This document shows, piece by piece, positions 1 to 6,599 of a stretch of 7,562 bases of DNA. Location: positions 1 through 7,562 of the forward strand of contig JAGLDO010000045.1 of the NCBI GenBank assembly GCA_023145555.1, in the 5' to 3' direction. The notes under the pieces are model-generated. The model made no database searches and was not told where the DNA came from. It saw only the letters and a list, made by a program, of their open reading frames with translations. The position numbers and the translations under genes are program-made. Every line of letters starts with the position of its first letter. Within the stretch, counting starts at the first letter, position 1. The DNA is from Bacteroidales bacterium. Lineage in GTDB: Bacteria; Bacteroidota; Bacteroidia; Bacteroidales; B39-G9.

Positions 1-1257
1 CAAAGCATAGCATCGCTGATTGATATTACAAATTTAAAGCAAGCAGAAAAGGAAATAAAAGAACAAAATGAAGAGTTGGTTTCTATAAATGAAGAATATC
101 TCTCGCAGAATGAAGAGTTAAAAGAAGCAAAGGAAAAAGCAGAAGAAAGTGACCGTCTTAAATCAGCATTTCTGACAAATATGTCGCACGAAATAAGAAC
201 ACCAATGAACGGTATTTTAGGCTTTGCAGAGTTGCTTAAAGACCCTGAGATTAAATCTAAAGAAAGAAAACTTTTTTTAGAGGTTATTGAAAAAAGTGGT
301 ATTCAATTGCTCTCAATTATTAACGATATTATTGATATTTCAAAAATTGAAACAGGGCAGATAGAAATAAGACATAACAAAATTTGTATTAATGATTTAC
401 TTCATGAGTTATGTGCTTTTTTTAAACCTATTGTGAAAGATGGCGTGAAATCAAATTGCTTTACTGAATTACCGGATGACCAAAGTAATATATATACCGA
501 TAAAACAAAAGTAACTCAAATACTTACCAATCTGATTAACAATGCAATAAAATTTACTGAAAAAGGACATATTAATATTGGTTATACTTTAAAGTCAAAT
601 TATATTGAATTTTATGTTGAAGATACAGGTATTGGTATTAAACCCGAAGCCCAAGAATTAATATTTGAACGTTTTAGACAAGCAGAAACAGATAATTCTA
701 CATTATACTCGGGTACCGGTTTAGGTTTATCTATCTCGAAAGCTTATGTGGAATTTTTAGGAGGAAAAATTTGGTTAGAATCAAAAGTTAATAAAGGCTC
801 AACTTTTTATTTTGTTATTCCTAAAGATGAAGCTATACAAGTTGATAATGATACGCATGAAAATATGATAATTGAAGAAATAAAGAATGAAAAAATTGAA
901 AAAAAAACAATACTGGTAGCTGAAGATAATGATGTAAATTATATGTATGTCTGTGCATTATTGTCAGAAATAGATGTAGAAATAGTGCGTGCCTTCGATG
1001 GTAAAGAGGCTGTGGATTTAGTTAAGTCAAACCCTGCAATAGATTTGGTATTAATGGATATTAAAATGCCAATAATGAATGGCTTTGAAGCTACTAGAGA
1101 AATTAAAAAGTTTAAAAAAGAATTGCCAATTATTGCTGTTACTGCTTATGCATTGCATGAAGATAGAGATAGAGCAATTAAAGAAGGCTGTAACGATTAT
1201 CTGGCAAAACCTTTTAGTAAAATTCAACTGATAAAATTAATTAGGAAATATGTGTAG
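1..1257 (+). CDS. Hybrid sensor histidine kinase, 3' part (PAS end, HisKA, HATPase_c, receiver)
   Basis: The frame is open from base 1 to the TAG at 1255-1257 (418 codons), so the 5' end lies outside the window. The TTG at 76 and ATG codons inside the kinase are not credible starts. Residues 1-10 (SIASLIDIT) look like the last strand of a PAS domain, followed by a charged, Glu/Lys-rich coiled coil to about residue 55. HisKA has the H-box SHEIRTPMNG with phospho-acceptor His63. HATPase_c shows the N-box around Asn181, the G1 box DTGIGI from Asp208, an F-box (FERFRQ) and the G2 box GTGLGL at 238-243. The C-terminal receiver has acidic residues Glu308/Asp309, phospho-acceptor Asp353 (LMDIKMP), Thr381 and Lys403 (AKPFS). 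All catalytic residues are present, so it should autophosphorylate on His and pass phosphate to its own receiver. There is no Hpt or output domain after the receiver, so a separate phosphotransfer partner is expected. The signal sensed is unknown because the input region is missing. Confidence 0.95.
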   Translation, partial: QSIASLIDITNLKQAEKEIKEQNEELVSINEEYLSQNEELKEAKEKAEESDRLKSAFLTNMSHEIRTPMNGILGFAELLKDPEIKSKERKLFLEVIEKSGIQLLSIINDIIDISKIETGQIEIRHNKICINDLLHELCAFFKPIVKDGVKSNCFTELPDDQSNIYTDKTKVTQILTNLINNAIKFTEKGHINIGYTLKSNYIEFYVEDTGIGIKPEAQELIFERFRQAETDNSTLYSGTGLGLSISKAYVEFLGGKIWLESKVNKGSTFYFVIPKDEAIQVDNDTHENMIIEEIKNEKIEKKTILVAEDNDVNYMYVCALLSEIDVEIVRAFDGKEAVDLVKSNPAIDLVLMDIKMPIMNGFEATREIKKFKKELPIIAVTAYALHEDRDRAIKEGCNDYLAKPFSKIQLIKLIRKYV

Positions 1258-1286
1258 TAGAGACGTACGACCGTACGTCTCTACTA
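1255..1286. repeat. Perfect 15-bp palindrome at the kinase stop codon
   Basis: The arm TAGTAGAGACGTACG (1255-1269) is repeated as its exact reverse complement at 1272-1286, with only AC between them. The left arm includes the stop codon TAG of the kinase gene. As RNA it would form a strong stem lying between two convergent genes, so it could act as a bidirectional terminator or 3' end stabiliser. No T-run follows, so intrinsic termination is not demonstrated. The GTAGAGACG/CGTCTCTAC ends resemble short dispersed palindromes I remember from bacterial genomes including Bacteroidota; that is recall, not a search result. Confidence 0.8.
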
Positions 1287-1326
1287 TTGGGTCGTACTTC
1301 TCTACTGCTGGGTCGTACGTCTCTAC
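1272..1326. repeat. Three direct repeats, 21-bp period
   Basis: The core CGTACGTCTCTAC occurs at 1272-1284 and 1314-1326, with a one-base variant (CGTACTTCTCTAC) at 1293-1305, so the period is exactly 21 bp. The linkers are also similar (TATTGGGT and TGCTGGGT). The first copy doubles as the right arm of the palindrome at 1255-1286. The patch fills most of the gap between the kinase and the convergent gene ending at 1361. The remaining bases, 1327-1360, show nothing recognisable. Confidence 0.8.
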
Positions 1327-1360
1327 AAACAGGGTTTAATGTTTAACAATTCAGTATTTT

Positions 1361-1771
1361 TTAAAATTGTTTAAAGACTCTTGCTAAGGAATAACCCGGA
1401 GCATCAACATGCAAGTCTAAGAAATAACCGAAAGGCGTTTGTTCTGTTTCATATCCTGCATTAACTAACTTTTGTTCTGCAAAATCAAACAATTCCTTTG
1501 TGAATTCAGGATTGGCTTTGCTGTCAGACAAATGAGCAAATGAATGCAAAATAACTTTATTCGTGTTATTTTTTTTTGCCATCCATTTTAAGTTTTTTAC
1601 AAGTTTTGTTTCTACGGCTTTCACATTTTCTTCATCTTCCTTTTCTGCATGAATAAATGCAACAATTGTTTTGTCGAATTGCATTTCCTTTGTTTTTTCT
1701 TCAAAATTTTCTAATGTTTTAATTTGGGGTTTATATCCAAATTTATTTGCATAAATCATTAATAGTTTCAT
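1361..1771 (-). CDS. Free-standing threonyl-tRNA synthetase editing domain homologue
   Basis: This is a 136-residue cytosolic protein with no signal peptide or membrane segment. It resembles the N-terminal editing domain of archaeal threonyl-tRNA synthetase (DTD-like fold, PF08915 as I recall it). That domain removes serine mischarged onto tRNA-Thr. Matching features are the N-terminal strand MKLLMIYANKFGY, the central VAFIHAEKEDE segment, FAHLS with His80 and the C-terminal PFGY (113-116). The length is close to the whole archaeal domain (about 140), so this is a complete single-domain protein and not a fragment; no synthetase follows. The archaeal catalytic Lys after PFGYY (Lys121 in Pyrococcus abyssi, from memory) falls on Leu118 here, so deacylase activity is uncertain. 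The start ATG (1769-1771) aligns with the family N-terminus; the preceding bases show no clear Shine-Dalgarno. It is convergent with the kinase and divergent from nqrA, apparently a single-gene unit. Confidence 0.78.
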   Translation of the reverse strand: MKLLMIYANKFGYKPQIKTLENFEEKTKEMQFDKTIVAFIHAEKEDEENVKAVETKLVKNLKWMAKKNNTNKVILHSFAHLSDSKANPEFTKELFDFAEQKLVNAGYETEQTPFGYFLDLHVDAPGYSLARVFKQF

Positions 1772-1785
1772 GAGATTCTGTTTTT

Positions 1786-1813
1786 CAAAAATGTAATATG
1801 GTAATTTAACAAA
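1786..1813 (-). promoter_or_regulatory. Possible weak promoter for the editing-domain gene
   Basis: On the minus strand CATTTTTG (complement of 1786-1793) matches the Bacteroidota -7 consensus TAnnTTTG at 7 of 8 bases, counting n as matched. A TTTG (complement of 1810-1813) lies upstream where a -33 element could sit. The region is very AT-rich, so chance matches are likely. The assignment rests mainly on position, shortly upstream of the ATG at 1771. Confidence 0.2.
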
Positions 1814-1852
1814 ATAATATCGAAAAATATGTCATAAAATTATAATATTTTA

Positions 1853-1860
1853 TAATTTTG
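1853..1860 (+). promoter_or_regulatory. Candidate -7 promoter element for the nqr operon
   Basis: TAATTTTG is a full match to the Bacteroidota -7 consensus TAnnTTTG and lies 18 bases before the preferred nqrA ATG at 1879. No clear TTG -33 element is seen upstream in the A/T tract, which weakens the call. If real, transcription would start around 1865-1870, giving a very short leader. The TTG at 1858 would then be promoter sequence and could not be the start codon. Confidence 0.35.
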
Positions 1861-1878
1861 GAATTAATTGATTATAAA

Positions 1879-3237
1879 ATGCCAGAATCGAAAATCATTA
1901 AAATAAAAAAAGGACTAAATATTAAACTTGAGGGAGAAGCAGAGAAAATTTTTATCAAAGAACCTCTTGCTGAAACTTATGCGGTTAAACCAACAGATTT
2001 TAGAGCAGTAGTTCCAAAATTAGATGTTCAGGTTAAAGAAGAAGTATTAGCCGGAACACGATTATTTCATGATAAAAAAAATCCTAAAATTAATTTTGTT
2101 TCTCCGATTAGTGGTAGGGTAGAAGCAATTAATCGTGGAGAGAGACGACGAATTATTGAGATAATAATTCGTGCAGATAAAGAAATAAGATATAAACAAT
2201 TTGAAAAAATTGAACTCGAAAACATTTCAAAAACCGATTTGATTAACAAATTGCTTAAAGCCGGATTATGGCCTTTCATTCAACAAAAACCTTTCAATCT
2301 TATTGCAAACCCTGATGACAAACCAAAAGTAATTTTTGTTTCGGGTTTTGACTCTTCTCCTTTAGCTCCTGATTATGATTTTATTTTACATGACGAAAAA
2401 AAATCTTTTCAAAAAGGTATTGATGTTTTAACAAAACTTGCCTCAGGTAAAATTCATTTAGGAGTAAATGCAAGATTTCCTCTTTCAAAATTATTTAAAC
2501 AACTTAAAGGTGTTGAAATTCATGAGTTTTTAGGACCTCATCCTTCAGGAAATGTTGGAATTCAAATTCATCATATCAATCCAATCAATAAAGGTGAAAA
2601 AGTTTGGTTTGTTAATCCTCAGGATGTTGTCACAATTGGCAGATTTGTAGAAAAAGGTGTTTATGATGCGTCAAAAATTATTGCTTTATGCGGATCCGAA
2701 ATACTTAAACCTCGTTATTATAAAATAATTAACGGAACATCTATTAAAAATATAATTAAAGATAATATTACCCAAAATAAATTGCGCTTCATAACCGGAA
2801 ATGTTTTGACAGGAACAAAAATTCAATCAAAAGGTTATCTTGGTTTTTACGATTCTCAAATTACTGTAATACCTGAAGGCGACCAATATAAATTTATGGC
2901 TTGGGTTGCACCCGGATTTAAAAAATATAGCAATTCTCGTACTTTTTTTTCAGGTTTAATACCAAGAAAAAAATATAAATTAGATGCTAATTTAAATGGC
3001 GAAGAAAGATCTTTTGTTGTTTCCGGTCAATATGAGAAGGTTTTTCCAATGAAAATTTTTCCGGTATTTCTTTTAAAAGCAATACTAGCAAATGATATTG
3101 AAAAAATGGAAAAATTAGGTATATATGAGGTGTGTGAAGAAGATTTCGCTTTGTGTGAGTTTGTATGTTCTTCAAAAATTAAAGTGCAGTCTATTATTAG
3201 CAAAGGAATTGATATGATGCTTAAAGAAATGAATTGA
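1879..3237 (+). CDS. nqrA: Na+-translocating NADH:quinone oxidoreductase subunit A
   Basis: NqrA is the peripheral cytoplasmic subunit of the Na+-NQR complex and contributes to quinone binding. The protein is 452 residues, close to the usual 445-450. Family hallmarks are the N-terminal IKIKKGL, the segment KNPKINFVSPISGRV (SPISG at 75-79) followed by NRGERR, the GPHPSGNVG motif from residue 219 with HHINPINKGEKVW after it, and the C-terminal FALCEFVCSSK. No membrane segment is expected or seen. The frame is open from a TTG at 1858, but ATG 1879 puts IKIKKGL at the usual distance from the N-terminus and falls after the candidate -7 element, so it is preferred. It is the first gene of nqrABCDEF and ends two bases before the nqrB ATG, so the pair is probably translationally coupled. 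Confidence 0.95.
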   Translation: MPESKIIKIKKGLNIKLEGEAEKIFIKEPLAETYAVKPTDFRAVVPKLDVQVKEEVLAGTRLFHDKKNPKINFVSPISGRVEAINRGERRRIIEIIIRADKEIRYKQFEKIELENISKTDLINKLLKAGLWPFIQQKPFNLIANPDDKPKVIFVSGFDSSPLAPDYDFILHDEKKSFQKGIDVLTKLASGKIHLGVNARFPLSKLFKQLKGVEIHEFLGPHPSGNVGIQIHHINPINKGEKVWFVNPQDVVTIGRFVEKGVYDASKIIALCGSEILKPRYYKIINGTSIKNIIKDNITQNKLRFITGNVLTGTKIQSKGYLGFYDSQITVIPEGDQYKFMAWVAPGFKKYSNSRTFFSGLIPRKKYKLDANLNGEERSFVVSGQYEKVFPMKIFPVFLLKAILANDIEKMEKLGIYEVCEEDFALCEFVCSSKIKVQSIISKGIDMMLKEMN

Positions 3238-3239
3238 AA

Positions 3240-4376
3240 ATGAAATCGTTAAGAAGATATGTAGATAGAATAAAACCCAATTTTCAAGAGGGTGGTAAAT
3301 ATGAAAAGTTACAATCAACTTTTGAAGCCTTCGAAGCGTTTCTATTTGTGCCAAACAAGACTTCTCAAATAGGAACTCATATTCACGATGCAATAGACAT
3401 GAAAAGAACAATGGCAATTGTTGTTTTTGCATTATTGCCAGCCACACTTTTTGGTATATACAATATTGGTTATCAACATTTTGTTTCTCTTAACGAAATT
3501 TATACTGTTGGTTTTTGGCAAATATTTTGGTTTGGTTTTATCGAATTTCTCCCTCTTGTTGTTGTTTCTTATGTTGTTGGTTTAACAATTGAATTTGCTT
3601 CAGCTCAGATAAGAGGGCACAAAGTAAACGAAGGCTATCTAGTTACAGGTATGCTAATTCCTTTAATTATGCCTGTTGATGTTCCGTTGTGGATGCTTGC
3701 TGTGGCAATAGCTTTTGCTGTAATTTTAGGTAAGGAAATTTTTGGCGGAACAGGCATGAATATTTTTAATCCTGCTTTAGTTGCACGAGCGTTTATATTT
3801 TTTTCATATCCTTCACAAATGTCAGGAACAAGTGTTTGGATAGCAGATAAACCGGATGCTTTTTCAGGAGCAACACCATTGTCAAATATTGCTTTGGGAA
3901 ATCTGAGCATGCCTGATTTTCATGATTTATTTTTCGGATTTATTCCCGGATCCATTGGAGAAACATCCACATTTTGCATATTAATTGGAGCACTAATACT
4001 GTTGATTACCGGCATTGCCAGTTTTAAAATTATGTTTTCGGTGTTTCTTGGAGGTTACTTTATGTCGCTTGTTGTGAATTTTACAAACATTAATTTTTAT
4101 TCACAAATACCGGCTTATGAGCACTTGCTTTTAGGCGGTTTCGCTTTTGGAGCAGTCTTTATGGCTACCGACCCGGTTACTGCAAGTCAAACAAACACTG
4201 GTAAATATATTTATGGTTTCTTAATAGGATTGCTTGCAATTTTAATTAGAGTGGTTAATCCTGCTTATCCCGAAGGTATGATGTTTGCAATTTTAATAAT
4301 GAATTTGTTTGCACCATTAATCGATCATTATATAGTTCAGGCAAATATTAACAAAAGATTAAAACGGCAAACTTAA
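3240..4376 (+). CDS. nqrB: Na+-translocating NADH:quinone oxidoreductase subunit B
   Basis: NqrB is the largest membrane subunit. It carries a covalent FMN and riboflavin and forms much of the Na+ path and quinone site. The protein is 378 residues with many hydrophobic helices from about residue 55 to the C-terminus. The flavinylation motif SGAT is present; Thr212 is the predicted FMN attachment site, made by the ApbE flavin transferase. GKEIFGGTGMNIFNPAL matches the conserved Gly-Gly segment where mutations give korormicin/HQNO resistance in Vibrio (from memory), and FMATDPVTA is a second conserved flavin-associated motif. The frame also permits a TTG at 3234 overlapping the nqrA stop, but ATG 3240 gives the familiar start MKSLRRYVDRIKPNF. 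No clear Shine-Dalgarno is seen, consistent with coupling to nqrA. Confidence 0.96.
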   Translation: MKSLRRYVDRIKPNFQEGGKYEKLQSTFEAFEAFLFVPNKTSQIGTHIHDAIDMKRTMAIVVFALLPATLFGIYNIGYQHFVSLNEIYTVGFWQIFWFGFIEFLPLVVVSYVVGLTIEFASAQIRGHKVNEGYLVTGMLIPLIMPVDVPLWMLAVAIAFAVILGKEIFGGTGMNIFNPALVARAFIFFSYPSQMSGTSVWIADKPDAFSGATPLSNIALGNLSMPDFHDLFFGFIPGSIGETSTFCILIGALILLITGIASFKIMFSVFLGGYFMSLVVNFTNINFYSQIPAYEHLLLGGFAFGAVFMATDPVTASQTNTGKYIYGFLIGLLAILIRVVNPAYPEGMMFAILIMNLFAPLIDHYIVQANINKRLKRQT

Positions 4377-4417
4377 TAACTTTATAACTTTATGAACTTT
4401 AAAACTTTACAAACTTA
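4376..4417. repeat. Degenerate AACTTT tandem repeat upstream of nqrC
   Basis: This holds about five units of 8-9 bp: ATAACTTT at 4376-4383 and 4384-4391, then ATGAACTTT, AAAACTTT and ACAAACTTA. It begins at the last base of the nqrB stop codon and ends 8 bases before the nqrC ATG, so it fills nearly the whole gap. The same units form the 17-bp duplication upstream of nqrF (6791-6824). Confidence 0.75.
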
Positions 4418-4425
4418 AAATTATA

Positions 4426-5127
4426 ATGAACAAACATAGTAATTTATATATAATAATTTATGCATCAATATTGGTTATTGTTGTTGCTGCTGTTCTTTCA
4501 ATTATTTCAACTACGTTAAAGCCGGTTCAGAATAAAAATATAGAATTAGAAAAGAAACAAAATATTCTTCATTCAATTAATATTAATAGTAATAGAAAAG
4601 ATGTGGAGCAATTATATGGCAAATATATAAAAGCTTCATATATAATAAATTATAAAGGAGAAAGATTGAGTGGAGATGCTTTTAATATTGATTTGAGAAA
4701 AGAAAAATTAAAATCTGTTGAAGAACAAAAATTACCTGTTTATGAAAGCAGATTAGATAATGGAAGCAAAAAAATAATTATTCCTCTAGTAGGAAAAGGT
4801 TTGTGGGGACCTATTTGGGGATTTATTTCTTTCAATGATGATAACAATACTATTTACGGAGTAACATTTAATCATGAAGGAGAAACTCCCGGACTTGGCG
4901 CACAAATTACAACAACAGATTTTCAAAAAAGATTTATTGGTAAGCAGGTTTTTGATGTACGTAAAAAATTTGTTTCAATAGAACTGAAAAAAGCAAAAAG
5001 TAAAAGTAATAATATTCATCAGGTCGATGCTATATCTGGAGGGACTATAACAAGCAAGGGGCTTGAAAAAATGTTACAAAATTGCATAAGCTGTTATGAA
5101 AAATATTTAAAAGAAAACAGTAAATGA
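4426..5127 (+). CDS. nqrC: Na+-translocating NADH:quinone oxidoreductase subunit C
   Basis: NqrC is a 233-residue subunit with one N-terminal transmembrane helix (about residues 7-28) and a large FMN-binding domain on the periplasmic side. Its covalent FMN relays electrons between the NqrD/E Fe-S centre and NqrB. The FMN-binding fold is visible in KGLWGPIWGFISF, NHEGETPGLGAQI and the flavinylation motif DAISGGTITS, with Thr207 as predicted attachment site. The motif reads SGGT where Vibrio NqrC has SGAT; the acceptor Thr and the following Thr-Ser are kept, so flavinylation is expected. The length is somewhat below the Vibrio protein (about 257). ATG 4426 is the first Met in frame and gives a normal short N-terminus before the helix. 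It is 49 bases after nqrB, behind a repeat tract, and 208 bases before nqrD. Confidence 0.94.
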   Translation: MNKHSNLYIIIYASILVIVVAAVLSIISTTLKPVQNKNIELEKKQNILHSININSNRKDVEQLYGKYIKASYIINYKGERLSGDAFNIDLRKEKLKSVEEQKLPVYESRLDNGSKKIIIPLVGKGLWGPIWGFISFNDDNNTIYGVTFNHEGETPGLGAQITTTDFQKRFIGKQVFDVRKKFVSIELKKAKSKSNNIHQVDAISGGTITSKGLEKMLQNCISCYEKYLKENSK

Positions 5128-5175
5128 ATCGAAGAATAAAGTTGAAAGTTGATGCTCAGAAAAAAATTTCAAGCA

Positions 5176-5209
5176 CGTCATTGCGAAGGAAAAGCCTGAA
5201 GCAATCTGC
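5176..5209. repeat. Probable degraded dispersed repeat in the nqrC-nqrD gap
   Basis: The gap 5128-5335 is non-coding with no convincing promoter or terminator. Its only recognisable element begins CGTCATTGCGAAGG and ends GAAGCAATCTGC. This resembles the dispersed repeat CGTCATTGCGAGG...GAAGCAATCTG that I remember from many bacterial genomes; identification is from memory. ATTGC (5180-5184) and GCAAT (5201-5205) form a short inverted repeat. The middle looks diverged. Downstream is an AT-rich weak stem (ATAAAAG with CTTTTAT) before nqrD, too weak to call as a signal. Confidence 0.5.
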
Positions 5210-5335
5210 TTTTAATAAATAAGGATTGATTTTAAACCAATTAGTACTTCAAGATTAAGAAAGATATTTTTCAATGCAGTAAAAAAAATAAAAGATTTCA
5301 TTTTACTTTTATCTTAAAAATAATTAAACAAGCAA

Positions 5336-5980
5336 ATGAAAAACAAAGAACCTTTATTCTCAAAAAATAATTTGAAACTGATAACCAATCCTTTAAGTAA
5401 GGATAATCCTATTACTGTTCAGGTTATTGGTATTTGTTCCGCTTTGGCTGTCACTGCTCAAATTAAACCCGCAGTAATTATGACATTTTCTGTTATGTTT
5501 GTTTTAGCTCTGTCAAATGTTATTATTTCTTTTTTACGAAAAACCATACCATCACGAATTAGAATTATTGTTCAATTGATTGTAGTTGCAAGTTTGGTTA
5601 TTGTTGTTAACGAGTTTTTGAAAGCATATTTCTTTGATGTAAGCAAGCAGTTATCGGTTTTTGTCGGGTTAATTATTACAAATTGCATAATAATGGGAAG
5701 ACTCGAAGCTTTTGCACTCACAAATAAACCATGGCTTGCCTTTTTAGATGGAATAGGAAATTCTTTAGGTTATGGACTTCTTTTAATAATTGTATCGTTT
5801 TTTAGGGAGCTTTTTGGTTCGGGCACAATTTGGGGTTTTCAGGTTATACCGGAATGTTTTTATAATTTCGGATATGAAAATAACGGTTTAATGATTTTGC
5901 CACCAATGGCTTTAATAACTATAGGTGTTATTATTTGGATACAACGAAGTAAGAATAAAAATTTAATAGAGGAGAAATAA
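5336..5980 (+). CDS. nqrD: Na+-translocating NADH:quinone oxidoreductase subunit D
   Basis: NqrD is a 214-residue integral membrane protein with about six transmembrane helices, homologous to NqrE and to RsxE/RnfE. NqrD and NqrE pack as a pseudo-symmetric pair that holds an Fe-S centre inside the membrane, taking electrons from NqrF across to NqrC. The two cysteine ligands known from Vibrio (29 and 112) correspond to Cys34 in VIGICSALAVT and Cys117 in GLIITNCIIMGR. Other family blocks are ISKQLSVFVGL-like (VSKQLSVFVGL here), DGIGNSLGYG and FFRELFGSG, which separate NqrD from the RnfE branch. ATG 5336 gives a hydrophilic N-terminal tail of about 25 residues, slightly longer than Vibrio. It starts 208 bases after nqrC and ends one base before the nqrE start. 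Confidence 0.95.
   Translation: MKNKEPLFSKNNLKLITNPLSKDNPITVQVIGICSALAVTAQIKPAVIMTFSVMFVLALSNVIISFLRKTIPSRIRIIVQLIVVASLVIVVNEFLKAYFFDVSKQLSVFVGLIITNCIIMGRLEAFALTNKPWLAFLDGIGNSLGYGLLLIIVSFFRELFGSGTIWGFQVIPECFYNFGYENNGLMILPPMALITIGVIIWIQRSKNKNLIEEK
5971..5974 (+). promoter_or_regulatory. Shine-Dalgarno GGAG for nqrE
   Basis: GGAG lies 7 bases before the nqrE ATG at 5982, inside the last codons of nqrD. It is the only clear Shine-Dalgarno in this operon; the other nqr starts have A/T-rich leaders. It confirms the nqrE start. Confidence 0.7.
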
Positions 5981-5981
5981 T

Positions 5982-6599
5982 ATGGAACATCTATTTAATA
6001 TTTTTGTTAAATCAATATTTGTCGATAATCTTGTTTTTTCTACATTTTTGGGAATGTGCTCTTATCTTGCTGTTTCAAAAACAGTTAAAACTTCATCAGG
6101 TTTGGGTATTGCCGTTGTTTTTGTTCTTACAATTACTGTTCCTGTCAATTATTTGCTCGAAAATTATATATTAAAGCAAGGTGCTTTGTCGTGGCTCAAT
6201 AGTAGTTTTGCAGATGTCGATTTAAGCTTCTTAAGTTTTATTATGTTCATTGCTGTAATTGCATCAATGGTTCAGTTGGTTGAGATGATTATTGAGAAAT
6301 ATTCACCAACTTTATACAGTCAACTCGGAATTTTTCTACCTTTAATTGCTGTTAATTGCGCTATTTTAGGGGGCTCTTTATTTATGCAACAAAAACAATT
6401 TAATACAATTAGCGAAGCTACAGTATATGGATTTGGCTCGGGCATTGGTTGGCTGTTAGCTATTATTACTCTTGCAGCAATACGCGAGAAATTGACTTAT
6501 TCAAATGTTCCTTCACCATTAAAAGGACTTGGAATTACTTTTATTGTTACAGGATTAATGGCTTTGGCTTTTATGGGCTTTATGGGAATTAAATTGTGA
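5982..6599 (+). CDS. nqrE: Na+-translocating NADH:quinone oxidoreductase subunit E
   Basis: NqrE is a 205-residue, six-helix membrane protein, the partner of NqrD in holding the intramembrane Fe-S centre. Cysteine ligands are visible at Cys26 (FLGMCSYLAVS) and Cys126 (IAVNCAILGG), matching Cys26 and Cys120 of Vibrio NqrE. Further NqrE signatures are the N-terminal EHLFNIFVKSIFVDN, VDLSFLSFIMFI, YGFGSGIGWLLAI and the C-terminal GLGITFIVTGLMALAFMGF. The loop before VDLSFL is a few residues longer than in Vibrio (198 residues in total there). It begins one base after nqrD and has a good Shine-Dalgarno, so D and E form a tight pair, as expected for proteins needed in equal amounts. Its final codons and stop are part of an 8-bp tandem repeat running downstream. 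Confidence 0.96.
   Translation: MEHLFNIFVKSIFVDNLVFSTFLGMCSYLAVSKTVKTSSGLGIAVVFVLTITVPVNYLLENYILKQGALSWLNSSFADVDLSFLSFIMFIAVIASMVQLVEMIIEKYSPTLYSQLGIFLPLIAVNCAILGGSLFMQQKQFNTISEATVYGFGSGIGWLLAIITLAAIREKLTYSNVPSPLKGLGITFIVTGLMALAFMGFMGIKL

Noticed and set aside
1255..1326. CRISPR array from the 21-bp-period repeats
   Set aside because: The repeat core is 13 bp with near-identical 8-bp linkers, so there are no spacers, and no cas genes are present.
2067..2279. Open frame on the minus strand inside nqrA
   Set aside because: It lies wholly within a clearly conserved nqrA and its translation has no recognisable domain; it is a shadow frame.
2987..3447. Two open frames on the minus strand across the nqrA-nqrB junction
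   Set aside because: Both are antisense to well-supported coding sequence, with low-complexity hydrophobic translations.
3635..3910. Open frame on the minus strand inside nqrB
   Set aside because: It is antisense to the most conserved part of nqrB, including the SGAT motif, and has no family resemblance.
3234..4376. RnfABCDGE (electron-transfer) complex instead of Nqr
   Set aside because: Rnf shares homologous B/C/D/E-type subunits, but gene order A-F, an NqrA-type first gene and an NqrF with ferredoxin plus flavin reductase domains identify Na+-NQR.
5285..5320. Stem ATAAAAG/CTTTTAT before nqrD as a regulatory hairpin
   Set aside because: Only seven A/T-dominated pairs in a very AT-rich stretch, as expected by chance.
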